A stretch of 51,638 bases of DNA from Hypsibius dujardini (Eukaryota > Tardigrada > Eutardigrada > Parachela > Hypsibiidae), in NCBI GenBank assembly GCA_001579985.1, contig LRSR01006856.1:1-51638 (forward strand), written 5' to 3'. Shown piece by piece: positions 1 to 11,400 of this stretch. The position numbers and the translations under genes are program-made. Position 1 is the first letter of the stretch. Each line of letters begins with the position of its first letter. A model generated the notes under the pieces. That model was not told where the DNA came from, searched no databases, and saw nothing but the letters and a program-made list of their open reading frames with translations.

Positions 1-884
1 TTGTTCAGCCAAATCGCCACCCACGGTCAATCAATCCTAAAAGGCAAATAACCGATTCCGGACCAACTTACATCCAATATTTTCTTTCAAATAAGAAAAG
101 CATTCTCCATGGGTCTCTTGAAAATGAATTCCCAGGCCAACCACAAAGAACAGTGCCGTCCGTAAAACAACTCCAGATTGTTGCTTCATTTTTCACGTGT
201 GAAATAATAACAATTCCTTTCTCCTCCTCACTCGGCGCACCACTCAGGTGAATGCCAGCGCGTCTCGGCAAAAATGATCAGCTCCACACATATCCTGGTT
301 GACGAGATAAGATAACAAGATAAATTTTCCCAGATCGCGAATTAAATGGCGTCCTTCTAAGGGGAGAAAAAGGTGTGGCCGGGTGGGCGCTTAGGGGTCC
401 AACGTCATAGACCGCCGCTGTAGAGGGGGCGTGGTCGCAAGGGCGCTCAGGGGTTCAGAGCTGTAGACTTTGTTCACGGGTCCAACAACGCAAGGCAATT
501 TGACGTTGATTTGCAGAGGAATTTTCCCGTTATTCTCCCTGGCTCCTGAATAAAAAGGGAGAGGAAATGTCGTCTATCCGGAAAAGGGATGAAAATGTGA
601 TGCAAAAAAATCGATCAAGGTCAGTGTGTGATGTTATAGTCATGCCGACACACAAGAATACACACAAAACGCAACACACACTCAGCTGTGCAATTTTCAA
701 AGGAGAGAAGGAAAAATCGATCGCGAAAAGCACACACGCGCCGCGGAGATGGCGACGGAAGGAGAAAGAGAGACGAACCGCAGTTTTGGCTGAGCGCCAA
801 GCCAAATGTTTACAGCGCAATGGAGTAGGAGCTTTTAGCGGCACACAAAAACTCACCTCATACACACACAATCAGAAAGCTTAA

Positions 885-962
885 CTAACCGAGTCAAGCT
901 ATTTAACTCAGCAACACATGGCTTCCATGCGATGGTAAAGTCAAGTTGCTTGACTCAGTCAG
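885..962. repeat. Small foldback element (inverted repeat)
   Basis: The sequence CTAACCGAGTCAAGC at the left is answered by GCTTGACTCAGTCAG at the right, giving a roughly 15-bp terminal inverted repeat with two mismatches around a 48-bp centre. It could be a degenerate MITE. No clear target-site duplication is visible. Confidence 0.4.
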
Positions 963-2451
963 CCTAACATTCTGTTACTGTGTGTAGGCGCAGCCCCTAC
1001 GTTAAGCTTACCGAGAGGAAATTTCCATTGATCTGGGCTACGGAGCACTCCTATTCTTATTAGTACATATTTCACTGCCGCGTCGGACCAGCGTCTACTG
1101 AATTGTCTCGAGTGACCGGAAGTCGCCGGCGCCTACTAGACGATTACTCAACAAACGGGGAAAAAATTGCGAATGCAATAGACACAGACACAGGAAAGTG
1201 CACACGACTTCACTCACCTGTTTAGCAGGTTTTGTTTTTTAAAGGTATCATTAGTATGGCAGCAGGGCAGCCGAGCAGACAATGACGACAATGAGAATAA
1301 AATCCTGTCCAAATGCTAACGACAAGAAGGTCCGAAAGTTTCCCCGGTTAATAAATTACTCGATGTCAGAAAATGTTTGTTGAGTCAGTTACGGTTGAAC
1401 GAGGGGGGGAGCTTGAGTCGTTGGGTCTGCCGATCACCGAGAGTGCAATATTAGAAATAATAGAAAAGTGCGTGCGCGAACTGCAAGAAGGAGGAGAGAA
1501 ACGTGTAGAAGAACGAGGCACCTCGAACTGTTGCAATTTTCATTGCTGACTAAATAGTAGCTGTTAAAATCTGTTGAACCGTTTCATCCCTGCGGCCATG
1601 CTGTTCACGCGTGGCCGGAATTCTTGTTGGCCAAATTTGAAACCAAGTCTTGGCAAACAAGGCGGATCCGAGTTTGAACGATCGGTTAGTATTGTGACCA
1701 CACCTGTATTGTATCTAAGTTGTGGCCCATATACTTGGCTGACTAAGTTAAAGTCATGTTTTGGAACGACGCCGTCCAAGTTAGTCACATTAAGCAAGTA
1801 TCCTGGCCATGCATGGGGCTTTGCACGTGCGGGCAAAATGCTTGGCCTAACTGACTTACAGCCACATTTAGCAGCGCGGGCTCTGAGTTAAAGGCCAGTT
1901 GTACAAGTATTGCGGCAAAGACTGTATTTACCTGGGAGGGCTCGTGGAAGGGAAAGGAACACATGCCGATACAGTAACATGAAGTGCGTGAGTGTTATTC
2001 CAGGAGAGCGCGCTCGTCAGGAGCCCCACGACATAACTAAAGGTGTATAGACTTTCAATACTTGCAAATGAGGCCAGGGAGCTCTCGTGGTGACGCAGGT
2101 CGCCGCCTTACCCTTAAGCCGGTTTTATTGAGCTACTAGTATATGAACCCTCTAAAAATGCCATTCACGTGTGCCATTATTAAGAGGATGGTGGTGATGG
2201 GCTCGTGAATACAGAAATAGTGTGGGAACACGCTTTTGCACACAAAAAAGGCGGCCTGGTTTGCCTTTCTACGACGCAGGCATGCAAATAAAGCGTACAT
2301 TTTTCAGCAAAATTTGAAAAGAAATACGAGTGCATATAACTGACGGTAAGCGCGGACGCGGCTACCTTAATATATCGAATGGGTTGCAATTCAACAATTA
2401 GGCTTAGCAATAAATTTTGAAAATTCAAATTTAGTTTTACGATCACAAATA

Positions 2452-2559
2452 TACTTGTAGTGCCGCGTGGAAGTGGTGGGAGCGGCGTTCGTTTTGAATG
2501 ATGTTCCCTAGCTTGAAGGGAACGTCGCTTCCCACCACTTCCACGCGGTACTACAAGTA
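2452..2559. repeat. Foldback element or long hairpin (38-bp arms)
   Basis: The left arm starts TACTTGTAGTGCCGCGTGGA and the right arm ends with its near-exact reverse complement (TCCACGCGGTACTACAAGTA). The arms run about 38 bp with two mismatches and one unpaired base, and a loop of about 30 bases separates them. A compact foldback DNA transposon (MITE) is most likely. A hairpin RNA is the alternative, but the arms are longer and more perfect than a typical miRNA precursor. Confidence 0.7.
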
Positions 2560-3944
2560 CTGTAGACTGTCGCACAGTTGAGCGACGTTCGGTTAAACAG
2601 AACACTCGATAACTTTGCCCATAGGTACAGAAAATAACGCCCGGCCCGTTTACAGCATTACTCTTACGGCCAGACTTCTACCCGACCGGAGAGCTAAACT
2701 ACGCGTTTGTTGTTCGTCCGAATAGTGATAATACTTGACCTTTTTGTACAGAGGTCTCACGCCCCAAGGGATTGAAAACAAAGACCAATCAACAAATCAA
2801 CGGCACCACTTCTGCTTGAGATTAAAAAGCAGGCCTAATCAACAATCAACAGGTTGGAGTCTTGTGGTCCTATGTTTGAAACAGTAAAGCTTGGGTTGCA
2901 TAAAGCATAAATGCTTAAGCGTATACACGTTTAAAATTGATAATAATAATAATGCAGCCTAGCAATCAGGCCGAGGTGACTTACAGCGAAAGGGATCCCG
3001 ATATAAATGAATCCGATGAAATAAATAGTGCAAGAGGATAATGCGAGGCTTTATGAAATTCTATAACATATATAGCTCTTTGAATCGCGTGTGTTAGCAT
3101 GAAATTTGAATGAGGAATAGCCGGAGCGTCACAAATAAGGCAGTCGGTCAAAGGCGTAGACACGTGCCGATCGTACAACAAATTCCGCGAAAGAAAAAAC
3201 TATCGACACCATCTTCAATGTCGTCAAGCAAAATGTAAGCTCTTTCTCTCTCTCTCTCTATCTACATGAAAAGAGGGAAATACCGGCTTTCCCCCGCCAG
3301 CACAGCTCATCTTTTTATTCTTATTAAGCACTTCCACCGGGGTCGACACGAGTGCAGACAGATTATTTACTTACCGACACTCACACGGAAGAAATCGATC
3401 GGCGAACCGAATGAAAAACCCGTGCAGACGTCGTCTTTTTCAAAAGCAATCAAATTCGTGTCAGCGCCGCTTTTGAAGGTCTTCAGCGACCCTGGTGTTG
3501 TCACTTTCACTTACTGTCACTGCACTGTGTCGTTGGTGGTTTATTTATTATTTAATTATTTCGCCTTGCACTTGAAGTTCTTTTTTGTTGAGCTTGCAGC
3601 TGCCGCTGTTCTACGTGTTCCCATTTCCGGCTCGGGGGGGGGGGGTTATTCGCTTTGGTGATAGGTTATGCCATGGTTTTTGTTTTAGCCGAAGGGCCTG
3701 TGCACACGTAACATAGAACCTTTGAATTGGCTTCAGGGGGTCCGTGTAAGAGAACCTTGCTGAAACAAAAAACGGATGATTTATGTCGGTGCCACCATAT
3801 ATGTATGCGAGGAGCTATCGTGAAACAAGAAGAAACATTTTAGGAAAATAGAAGCGCGAGAGGTAAAGCATATTCGGCACAACGAGCGCGTCTAGAGCGT
3901 TCGTGGCCGTGAAACAACTCTCCGTCTGCGTCTGTAGACACAGA

Positions 3945-4085
3945 AATAGAAACGGATACGGACACAGACACACACATAAACAGACAGACACAAACAATGA
4001 CACAGATACAGACACAGACAAAAACACAAACACAGACACAGCCACAGCCACAAACACAGACACAGACAAAGACACAGACACAGGG
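3945..4085. repeat. Simple repeat (CACAGA)n, imperfect
   Basis: A tract of ACAGACACAGAC-type hexanucleotide and tetranucleotide units. It generates low-complexity Thr/Asp/Asn-rich and Ser/Val/Cys-rich frames on both strands, none of which I regard as a gene. Confidence 0.85.
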
Positions 4086-4129
4086 TTCACTGCCAAGCAT
4101 ATGATACAGTGAGGCTCAATCAGAATAAT

Positions 4130-4198
4130 ATACGGTGGTACCACTTCCACACTGTATGGACCTCCACATTTTTCTGAAGTGGAGGTGGAACTGCCGTA
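4130..4198. repeat. Imperfect inverted repeat just upstream of the FKBP gene
   Basis: TACGGTGGTACCACTTCCAC near 4131 pairs imperfectly with GTGGAGGTGGAACTGCCGTA near 4179-4198, around a short centre. It lies about 160 bp before the FKBP start codon. It may be a decayed foldback element or a promoter-proximal hairpin; its function is unknown. Confidence 0.4.
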
Positions 4199-4359
4199 CG
4201 TGGCTTGTTTTTGTGACACCTGTCTGTAGCTGTTAGTGAAGCAGAACTTTCACCTTTTTCCGGGTTCCTCTTTTCTTTTCACCTCACTCTGGTTTTCCTA
4301 ACCACAAAAGCGACCCTAACCTAATTCGTTGCCTGTGACGTTGTGTAGAGTCAGCAAAA

Positions 4360-5702
4360 ATGAAGGTGATTCTTCTCATTTTGGCATTTGCAGTGGGTTT
4401 TCTCACTGCGGTCGAAGAGGAAACACAGGGGGACGTGGAGATTGAGGTCCTGTCCAAGCATGAAGAATGCGAGCGACAGGCCAAGGAGGGAGACCTCTTG
4501 GTCATGCACTACACCGGCTTTCTCGCCAAGGACAACACCAAATTCGACTCCAGGTCAGGCCGGGGAGTTTTAATTATTGGGCTGACTTGACTGCGCAAGC
4601 GAAGCGTTGATTGATTGATTGATTGAATGAGTTGTGCTGTGCAACAAGTTTATAAGATGGATGACGAAGTGATCGGTTGATTGATGGATTTGCTCGCGTG
4701 ATTGCGTTTGAGGTTTTGTTTGTGCCATTTGAAAGAGCGATTGTTTGGCTGATTGATTGATTGGCGTTTTCTTGAATTGTATCGTTACTGGTTGTTCTTG
4801 TGTTCAGCCATGACCGCCAGCAGCCGTTTACGTTCGTCCTCGGAAAAGGTCAAGTCATCAAGGGTTGGGATGAGGGTTTGCTGGGGATGTGCAAGGGCGA
4901 GAAGCGCAAGTTGACCATTCCCTCGCATTTGGCTTATGGCGACAAGGGTGCCGGTAAGTGTTTGTTTGTTTGTCTGTCTGTGTGTGAGCTTATGGATCTG
5001 TTCGTGCTTCATGCGCCTTACATATGTGTTATCATGCTGACTGTCTGCTTGAAATTTCTGCAGATTTGGTCTGTTTGTCTTTCTGCCTGTCTCTCTGCCT
5101 GTCTGTCGGGCTGTCTGTCTGTTTGTCTACTTGCCTGCCTGCCCGTTTGTCTGTCTGATTGTGTATCTCTCCGTTTGCATGTGTGTCGGTATGGCTGTCT
5201 TTCTGTCTGTTTTTCTGGTCTCTCTGGTCAATCTATCTGCATGTTCTGTACTTGTGCTTGTTCTAATACTTTTACCCGAAAACCTTCGTATTTTTTGTTG
5301 CTTTCCACGTAGGCAATCTGATTCCCGGTGGGGCAACCTTGGTATTCGATACGGAACTCGTAGACATCCAAGACGCCCCGGCCCAGCAGAACATCTTCAA
5401 GCAGATTGACGCCGATGAGGACAAGCAACTCTCCAAGGTGGAACTCTACAAATTCATCGAAGGTAACGTGGGCAGCGAGTAACTGTTGTTGAGGAAGTGC
5501 TGGCAGTAGGCTAGTGTTCGATATCCTTTTGCTTGTGATACTGCAATTCATATTCACTTGTACCGTTCTTTTGCAGGGCAAGTCGCCGGCCATAAGGAAT
5601 CTGGAGGCCCACCCATGGACACTGATAAGATTATCGCTGAAATCTTCGAGCACGAGGATCAAGACAAGGTAAGTAACAAAATGCTATGCTTGACAGACAG
5701 AC

Positions 5703-5755
<53 letters not shown>

Positions 5756-5927
5756 TATAAACATATAGAGAGACACATAGACACAGAAACAGGCAGATAA
5801 TGGAATACGCACGAACGAAATGTTATACTGCCAGGTTTTCTTTTATTGAAATGTCTTTTATCTGTTCCAACAGGACGGATTTATTTCCCACGAAGAATTC
5901 CGTGGACCCAAGCATGACGAACTTTGA
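4360..5927 (+). CDS. FKBP14: FKBP14-type ER peptidyl-prolyl isomerase with two EF-hands and HDEL
   Basis: Five exons: 4360-4553, 4808-4953, 5313-5462, 5577-5668 and 5874-5927. All introns are GT-AG and the phases agree, giving 211 aa, the same length as vertebrate FKBP14. Residues 1-17 are a signal peptide. Residues about 35-132 form one FKBP prolyl isomerase domain, with the family landmarks [31 protein letters not shown] and [10 protein letters not shown]. Two EF-hand loops follow (about 146-157, [12 protein letters not shown]; 191-202, [12 protein letters not shown]), the first less canonical. The protein ends KHDEL, an ER-retrieval signal. From the family, it should assist folding of collagen and other secreted proteins in the ER lumen, with Ca2+-dependent regulation. 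FKBP7 is the close alternative; the exact length and HDEL favour FKBP14. The start codon is the only ATG in frame before the signal peptide. The gene is intact. Confidence 0.93.
4974..5225. repeat. (CTGT)n-rich microsatellite tract in FKBP intron 2
   Basis: Degenerate CTGT/TGTC tetranucleotide repeats fill most of intron 2 (4954-5312). Antisense and sense low-complexity frames here are not genes. Confidence 0.85.
5689..5790. repeat. (ACAG)n microsatellite in FKBP intron 4
   Basis: About fifteen nearly perfect GACA tetranucleotides followed by degenerate copies, inside the intron at 5669-5873. Confidence 0.92.
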
Positions 5928-6359
5928 GCTGTTTCCCCTTAGTGACAAAATTTTTGTTTGACTTTTTTACTCTGTTATTTCGTGAGTTGTTTATTTGTTA
6001 CCTCTCCCGGTGGATGCCTCCGTCCTGATGATTGCGTGTGCCTTGACATACTCTTTGCTCCCTGAAGCTCTCTCTCTCTTCCACTTCCAGTCATCATTGT
6101 CTAGACAGCTACCGGTATGCTCATAATTTAATTTATATTCAAATAAGGATATCCTGTTTTCGTTTGGTCCCACTGAGAACGGCTTCGCGCTTAGATTGAA
6201 GATTTGCATCAGTGCTCCCGAATTCCCCGTCGAACGAACAAAAGTCAGATGAAACCCAATAGTAAGACAGACAATAGCAGAGAGCTGACAAATATATCGG
6301 ACATGCAGACATCCAGATAGGCAGGCATACAGACAGATGGTCGGAAAGCAGGCAAGAGA

Positions 6360-6610
6360 ATTCAACAGAAGACAGGCAGACAGACAATCAGACAATCAGA
6401 CATACAGACAATCAGACAATCAGACATACATACAGACACACAGACAGACACAGACACACAGACACACAGACACACAGACAGACACAAACAGACAGACAGA
6501 CATACAGACTGACACAGACAGACAGACATACAGACAGACAGACAGGCAGGCAGGCAGAAAGGCAGAAAGGCAGAAAGGTAGACATACTGACGAGCAGACA
6601 GACAAATAGA
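6360..6610. repeat. (CAGA)n-rich microsatellite tract
   Basis: Degenerate tetranucleotide repeats with CAGACACA and GGCAGGCAGGCAG variants, in the shared 3' region of the two convergent genes. Confidence 0.88.
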
Positions 6611-6777
6611 GACCAGTCTGAATGTATACGGTTTCTGTCTAGTGATTTTTCCGCCATCCGATCTCGGTCTTTATGTTTGCAACTGTGCCTGTCAAAATTC
6701 GAAATTCCGAATATAAATCTAACAGTTGTGGACAATGACTCAGGGATCTGCTCTCTGCTAAGCCGACACGAAGGCCA

Positions 6778-6783
6778 TTTATT
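6778..6783 (-). terminator. Candidate polyadenylation signal for the TM9SF gene
   Basis: AATAAA on the minus strand, 285 bases beyond the TM9SF stop codon. It is the nearest canonical hexamer I found; use of it is inferred. Confidence 0.45.
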
Positions 6784-7067
6784 CATCAATAACTGCAGCC
6801 GATTCAACCACAGAGCTGCGGAAAAAAAGAAAAGATAACGGGGGGAAAAGATCAAGCGAAAAGAGCCGCATGTCTCGGATGTCTGCACAACGTACAGCTC
6901 CACTTGCGGACACTGGGCGGAAAAAGACAACAAAACTTCCATAATATTCTGGTTTATAGAAGAGAGGCGTGATAACTTGTAATTCGACTCAAAATTAATG
7001 TCTCTAACTAAGACCAAAAATTCTCGACCGGTTATGGCGTTTCCCTCCGCGCCACCAGTGATCTCAA

Positions 7068-8381
7068 TTAGTCCACTTTGATGCTGCCATAGACCTTCCG
7101 GACAAACCAATACGCAGCTAAAAAAAACGGGAAATGATAGAAAATTAGAATCCCTCGAATTTCCAGCCACCTGCCTGCATGCCTGTCTATCGATGTGCCT
7201 GTCTCTCTCCTTGCCTAGCTGTCTTCGTATCTGTTTGCTTATGTACCTGTCTTCCAGCTGTTTTTCGGCCTGCCTGCCTGACTACCTGCCTCTGTCTGCC
7301 TGTCTACCTACCTGTCTATTTGCTTGTGTTCTGCCTGCCTGCCTGTCAGTCAGTCTGTTTGTCTGTGTGTCTGTGTGTCTGTCTGTCTGTCTGTCTGTCA
7401 GACCGTCTGCTTGTTTTGGTGCATACCCAAGAAGCCGATGGTTCCCGTAAGGAGCCAAACCAAAAAGACCATAATGAGGGTGTAACCGAAGTAGATGAAG
7501 GCGCTGTCTGCACCGCTGATGTCCAGCTTGGTGAAGAAGTAGTGAATGCAGTAGATGAGGAGGTAGCCGGCCGTCATGCCGCTGGTGATGAAGGAGCGCC
7601 ACCACCAGCGGTAGTCCTCCGCGCAGAGGTGGAAGTACGACAGCAGCACCGCAGTCTCCGAGCACGTCACCGAGAGGATGAGGAACACCAGGAAGAGGAA
7701 CCCGAACATGTAGTACGTTTGGTGGGCCCTTCAAAACATAAATCAATTTCAATCCGACAACTTGACTTGTTCAGTTGTTAAATAACAAAATATTTAAATT
7801 CAATTGATTTCCATCCAAATTAAATCCAAATTATCAAGCACAACAAGACTGCTTCGCATCAGTCGAAATTTACATACCACAAGCTATTAAGGATGAAATA
7901 CAGCTGAATGAAGATGCAACCGAAGGGAAGAATGCCTCCCATCAAGACACCCGGGAGCGGTTTTGTGTAGAGCGTCTGGTCGGGAATTTGACGGGGTATT
8001 TGGTTCACTCGAACTGGATTCTCCAAAGGCTAAAATGGTAAAACAGTCGATTAAGACCTGATCCCACTTAATCCGTTCATCGGTCTGACTTCCTGTCTGC
8101 CTGTATTTCCGTCTATCTATTTGTCTGCCCCCAGACTTACCTGGCGTTTGAATCCAAAATAGGCCCCAAGGAATGTCAACGGAACGGAGATACCAAACCA
8201 CAATCCTAGCAATGCCAGGAGGGTGGTAAAGGGAACGGCCGCCGAGGAGCCCTTGCCCCACAGCACCAAATTCAAGACGAAAAAGATTGCGAAAACGATC
8301 CTAAAAGCACACAAACATGTAGTATTCGAATAAGGTCATAGGTCTGTAACCATAAACGCACGTATGTCTGTCTGTCCATCA

Positions 8382-8430
<49 letters not shown>

Positions 8431-11400
8431 GTCCATCAGACTGTCTGCCTACCTGCCTGTCAGTATGTCATGTTTGTCTGTCTGTCACTCGGACGTTCTG
8501 TATGTGTGTGGCTCTCTCTGTTTACGTCAGCCTAGCGGATCGTCTGCTAATGTGATTAGCCGCTCTTGCATCTGAAATCCATTCGATTTCTTACCCCGGG
8601 CACAGCAAAGCAGTCAACAAGACGTTGGCTTTCCATCGGTCGCCGCCCATCATCTTGTACAGCCGTGAGGATACATATCCCGCCGTGGTACCCAGGCAGA
8701 CATACAGGAACATGGCGCACGTCATCAAGGCACCGCGGTTGGCGGGAGAAAGGAACCCGAAGCAGGCAAACACCAGGGTGACGAGCGTCATGATGAGAAC
8801 TTGTGTGCCGGACCCGACAAACACCGACAGCAGCATGCCCTTGTGCGGCGCCCGGAACACGTCGCCGTGGATGAGCTTCCAACCGTATTCCTCCTGGGCA
8901 TCGTCCTAGAGGATAGAAGGCAAAACAAGATGTCACAATACTTAGGCAGACAACTCGCAAATCCAGACAATCAAAATTGGCAAAACGATAGACTGACGAG
9001 CAGATAAACGAATCCATAAACAAGCATAGCGAAGGAGCGATTAGGCAGATATACAGACACACAGACAAGCAGGCACACAAACAGTTAGACCGACCGAGAC
9101 AGGAAAGATCGACAGACAGGTAGACAAACAGACAGACAGACAGGACAACATGGGGACATGCACATGAGCAGACTAATGCATATGTAGACAAGCAGGAAGA
9201 CAAGATAGCTAGAAAAATTGACGTAACTCTCAAACATACACTATTTTCCAGTTGATTGTATCGTGCGATATCCCGTCGCAATGTCCGCAGAAGAATCAAC
9301 GCAATCATACCAGACAGGAAAAGCACAATGACCAAGGAATTGAGAATGCTGAACCATTGGATCTTGGTCTGGGGCTGCGAGTCCAAAACGTAATCCTAAA
9401 AGGGAAAATACACACACACACCGTCAAGATCGAGTGCACCCTGACAAAAAAGAACTTCACGGGCCTCCATGAATGCCAACTTTGGCTTACCCATCGACTG
9501 GACCAGCGGATGACCGTATTCTCCACAAACTTAACGCGATACGTGTACTTCATCGAGAAGGTTTCAACCTGTTCCGGGATCGCCATAGGGGGAGCCCGTT
9601 CGTCGCACTCGTTGGCAAGGTTGGCCGCTTTGGCTTTCTACAGTCGGAAGAAACTACCGTTACATCTGTGAACATACAAGCAGACAGACAGACAAGACAT
9701 GTAGACAAATAGACCCACAGACATAAAGACATACATACAAGCAGACAGACAGACAAGACATGTAGACAAATAGACCCACAGACATAAAGACAGACAAACA
9801 TGCAGACAGACAGACAAGACATGTAGACAAATAGACCCACAGACATAAAGACAGACAAACAAGCAGATAGACAGACAGACAGACAGACATGCAATGCTGA
9901 TACCAACATATATAAAGAAACTGTCACATACATGCACAGGGTAAGCAGACAAAAACTTCAGGCACACAGACATCCGGATGAAAAAACCCAAACACAAAAT
10001 GCAGGAATCGGCTACGTACGGCGTGATCAATGGAGCGTGGCTTGACTTTCACGCGAACCAACCGGGCAGACTTGATGTTGCCACCGTCGCTCTCGGTGGG
10101 ATTGTACCAAACCTCCAGGTCGACGTGGTTGTAAATTATGTGCTTTTCAGTGTTTCCGGTCAACGCCTGGTCAAAAGAAAAGCCGGTAAGATAAGTAGCC
10201 GGATGAAAAATCCAACGCAAAAATAAAGCCCAAGAACATTTTGGTTGTCTTGCCTGTGACGTGGTGATAGTTTATTAACTTTTTGTTACAGCTTATCCTG
10301 CGCTCGATAAGTACGGCATGTCGTGCCCTTCTATCTATCAATCAATCAGTCGGTCAGGCTGTCTGTTTGTCAATCTGTCTGTCTCTTAAGTCTGTCGGTC
10401 TGTCTGTCCATGTGGGTGTCTATGTCTATCTGTCGGCCAGTCTGTATGTCTGTCCGTCTTTTAGTCAGTTCATCTGCTTATAATGTCTGCCTGTAAGCCA
10501 ATGTGGCAGCCTGTCCGCGTGTCTGTCTGCCTGGCATGTCACCTGCGTATCAGTTAGCATTACTGATTGCCTGTCTGCCCACTGAGGACTCCTCACCTCT
10601 GCCTGAATCGGACAGGGGTACTTGGGAGTGCCTTCCCGCGTGATATAACAACCCATCGGGAAACCAGTCGAACAGTACTCTTCCCTTCCCTCGCCGTTAA
10701 TGGGAGCTACATCATAGCACCAAGTCACCGGCATGTTATCCATCGCCCAGTGGTGTTGGTAGTTGAGGTTGATGCCCAACTTGAGTTTCCGCAACTTCTC
10801 CTGGTCGCCGGCCTCCTTGAGGTTATACTTCTTCTCGCAGACCGTCGCACACTCTTGGTTGACCGGGAAATTGAGGATGTACGGCGACTTGCGGAGCCGA
10901 TCGCCAAACACCACCTGGCCCAAATTCTCCGACGGGCTCTTGGCGTATTCGTCCGCCGCGGTGCAAAAGTCAAAGTAGTGATACTCGTACGGAATGGTCG
11001 CGTGCTCCGAGTTCAGCCGGTTCACGAAGATCTGAATGTCATTCTGCAAAGGGAAAAAAATGGTAAAGGTTCATTCAAAGAGGTCACTTAATTTGCGGTT
11101 CGAATAACCGTGTATGGATTGATTGATTGGCCATCATCGAAGTGGCAGAAAAATGAGGAAGCAAAACTTATCTTTATAATATACACTCAAATTAGCTCCT
11201 TTAAAGTACACGCCATTTTGACTTTGCAATGAAATTTCATTTAAAACACATTTAAAGTAAACACATAGACAGCGCAAGAAATCAAATCAACTCCAAAGAA
11301 AATAAGTAAACGCTGTTTTCCACTTTAACTTATATTGAAATTAACACCACCGATGCGAAATGAATTCAGCGAATCACCACGGGAGTAGAAAGCCAATTTC

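Larger units (their letters stand above)
1..4359. other. Intergenic region upstream of the FKBP gene; no gene recognised
   Basis: No open frame here shows a recognisable domain or a convincing exon chain. The longest frames (for example 567-884 +, 1574-1891 + and its antisense, 2180-2605 -, 3266-3661 +) are low-complexity or lack coherent composition. The stretch holds a short foldback element at about 885-962, a strong hairpin at 2452-2559, a (CT)n run at about 3242-3260, a (CACAGA)n tract at 3945-4085 and an imperfect inverted repeat at about 4130-4198. The promoter of the FKBP gene should lie in its last few hundred bases, but I see no clear TATA box. Confidence 0.6.
5928..7067. other. Convergent 3' flanks of the FKBP and TM9SF genes
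   Basis: The region lies between the two stop codons of a tail-to-tail pair and must hold both 3' UTRs. It contains a degenerate (CAGA)n tract at about 6360-6610. I see no coding exon. Long low-complexity frames on both strands come from the repeat. Confidence 0.7.

Noticed and set aside
567-884. 105-residue Lys/Arg-rich plus frame and its antisense
   Set aside because: Biased composition, no homology recognised, open on both strands.
6412-7170. 252-residue minus-strand open frame over the shared 3' region
   Set aside because: Its C-terminal half is the CTGT repeat read as Ser/Val/Cys, and the part over 7068-7117 is in the wrong frame of the TM9SF last exon.
9550-10030. Long minus-strand frames rich in Cys/Leu/Ser/Val
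   Set aside because: They are translations of the 61-bp ACAG-type minisatellite in a TM9SF intron.
10567-11091. 174-residue plus-strand open frame
   Set aside because: Antisense of the large TM9SF luminal exon, which has clear family motifs.
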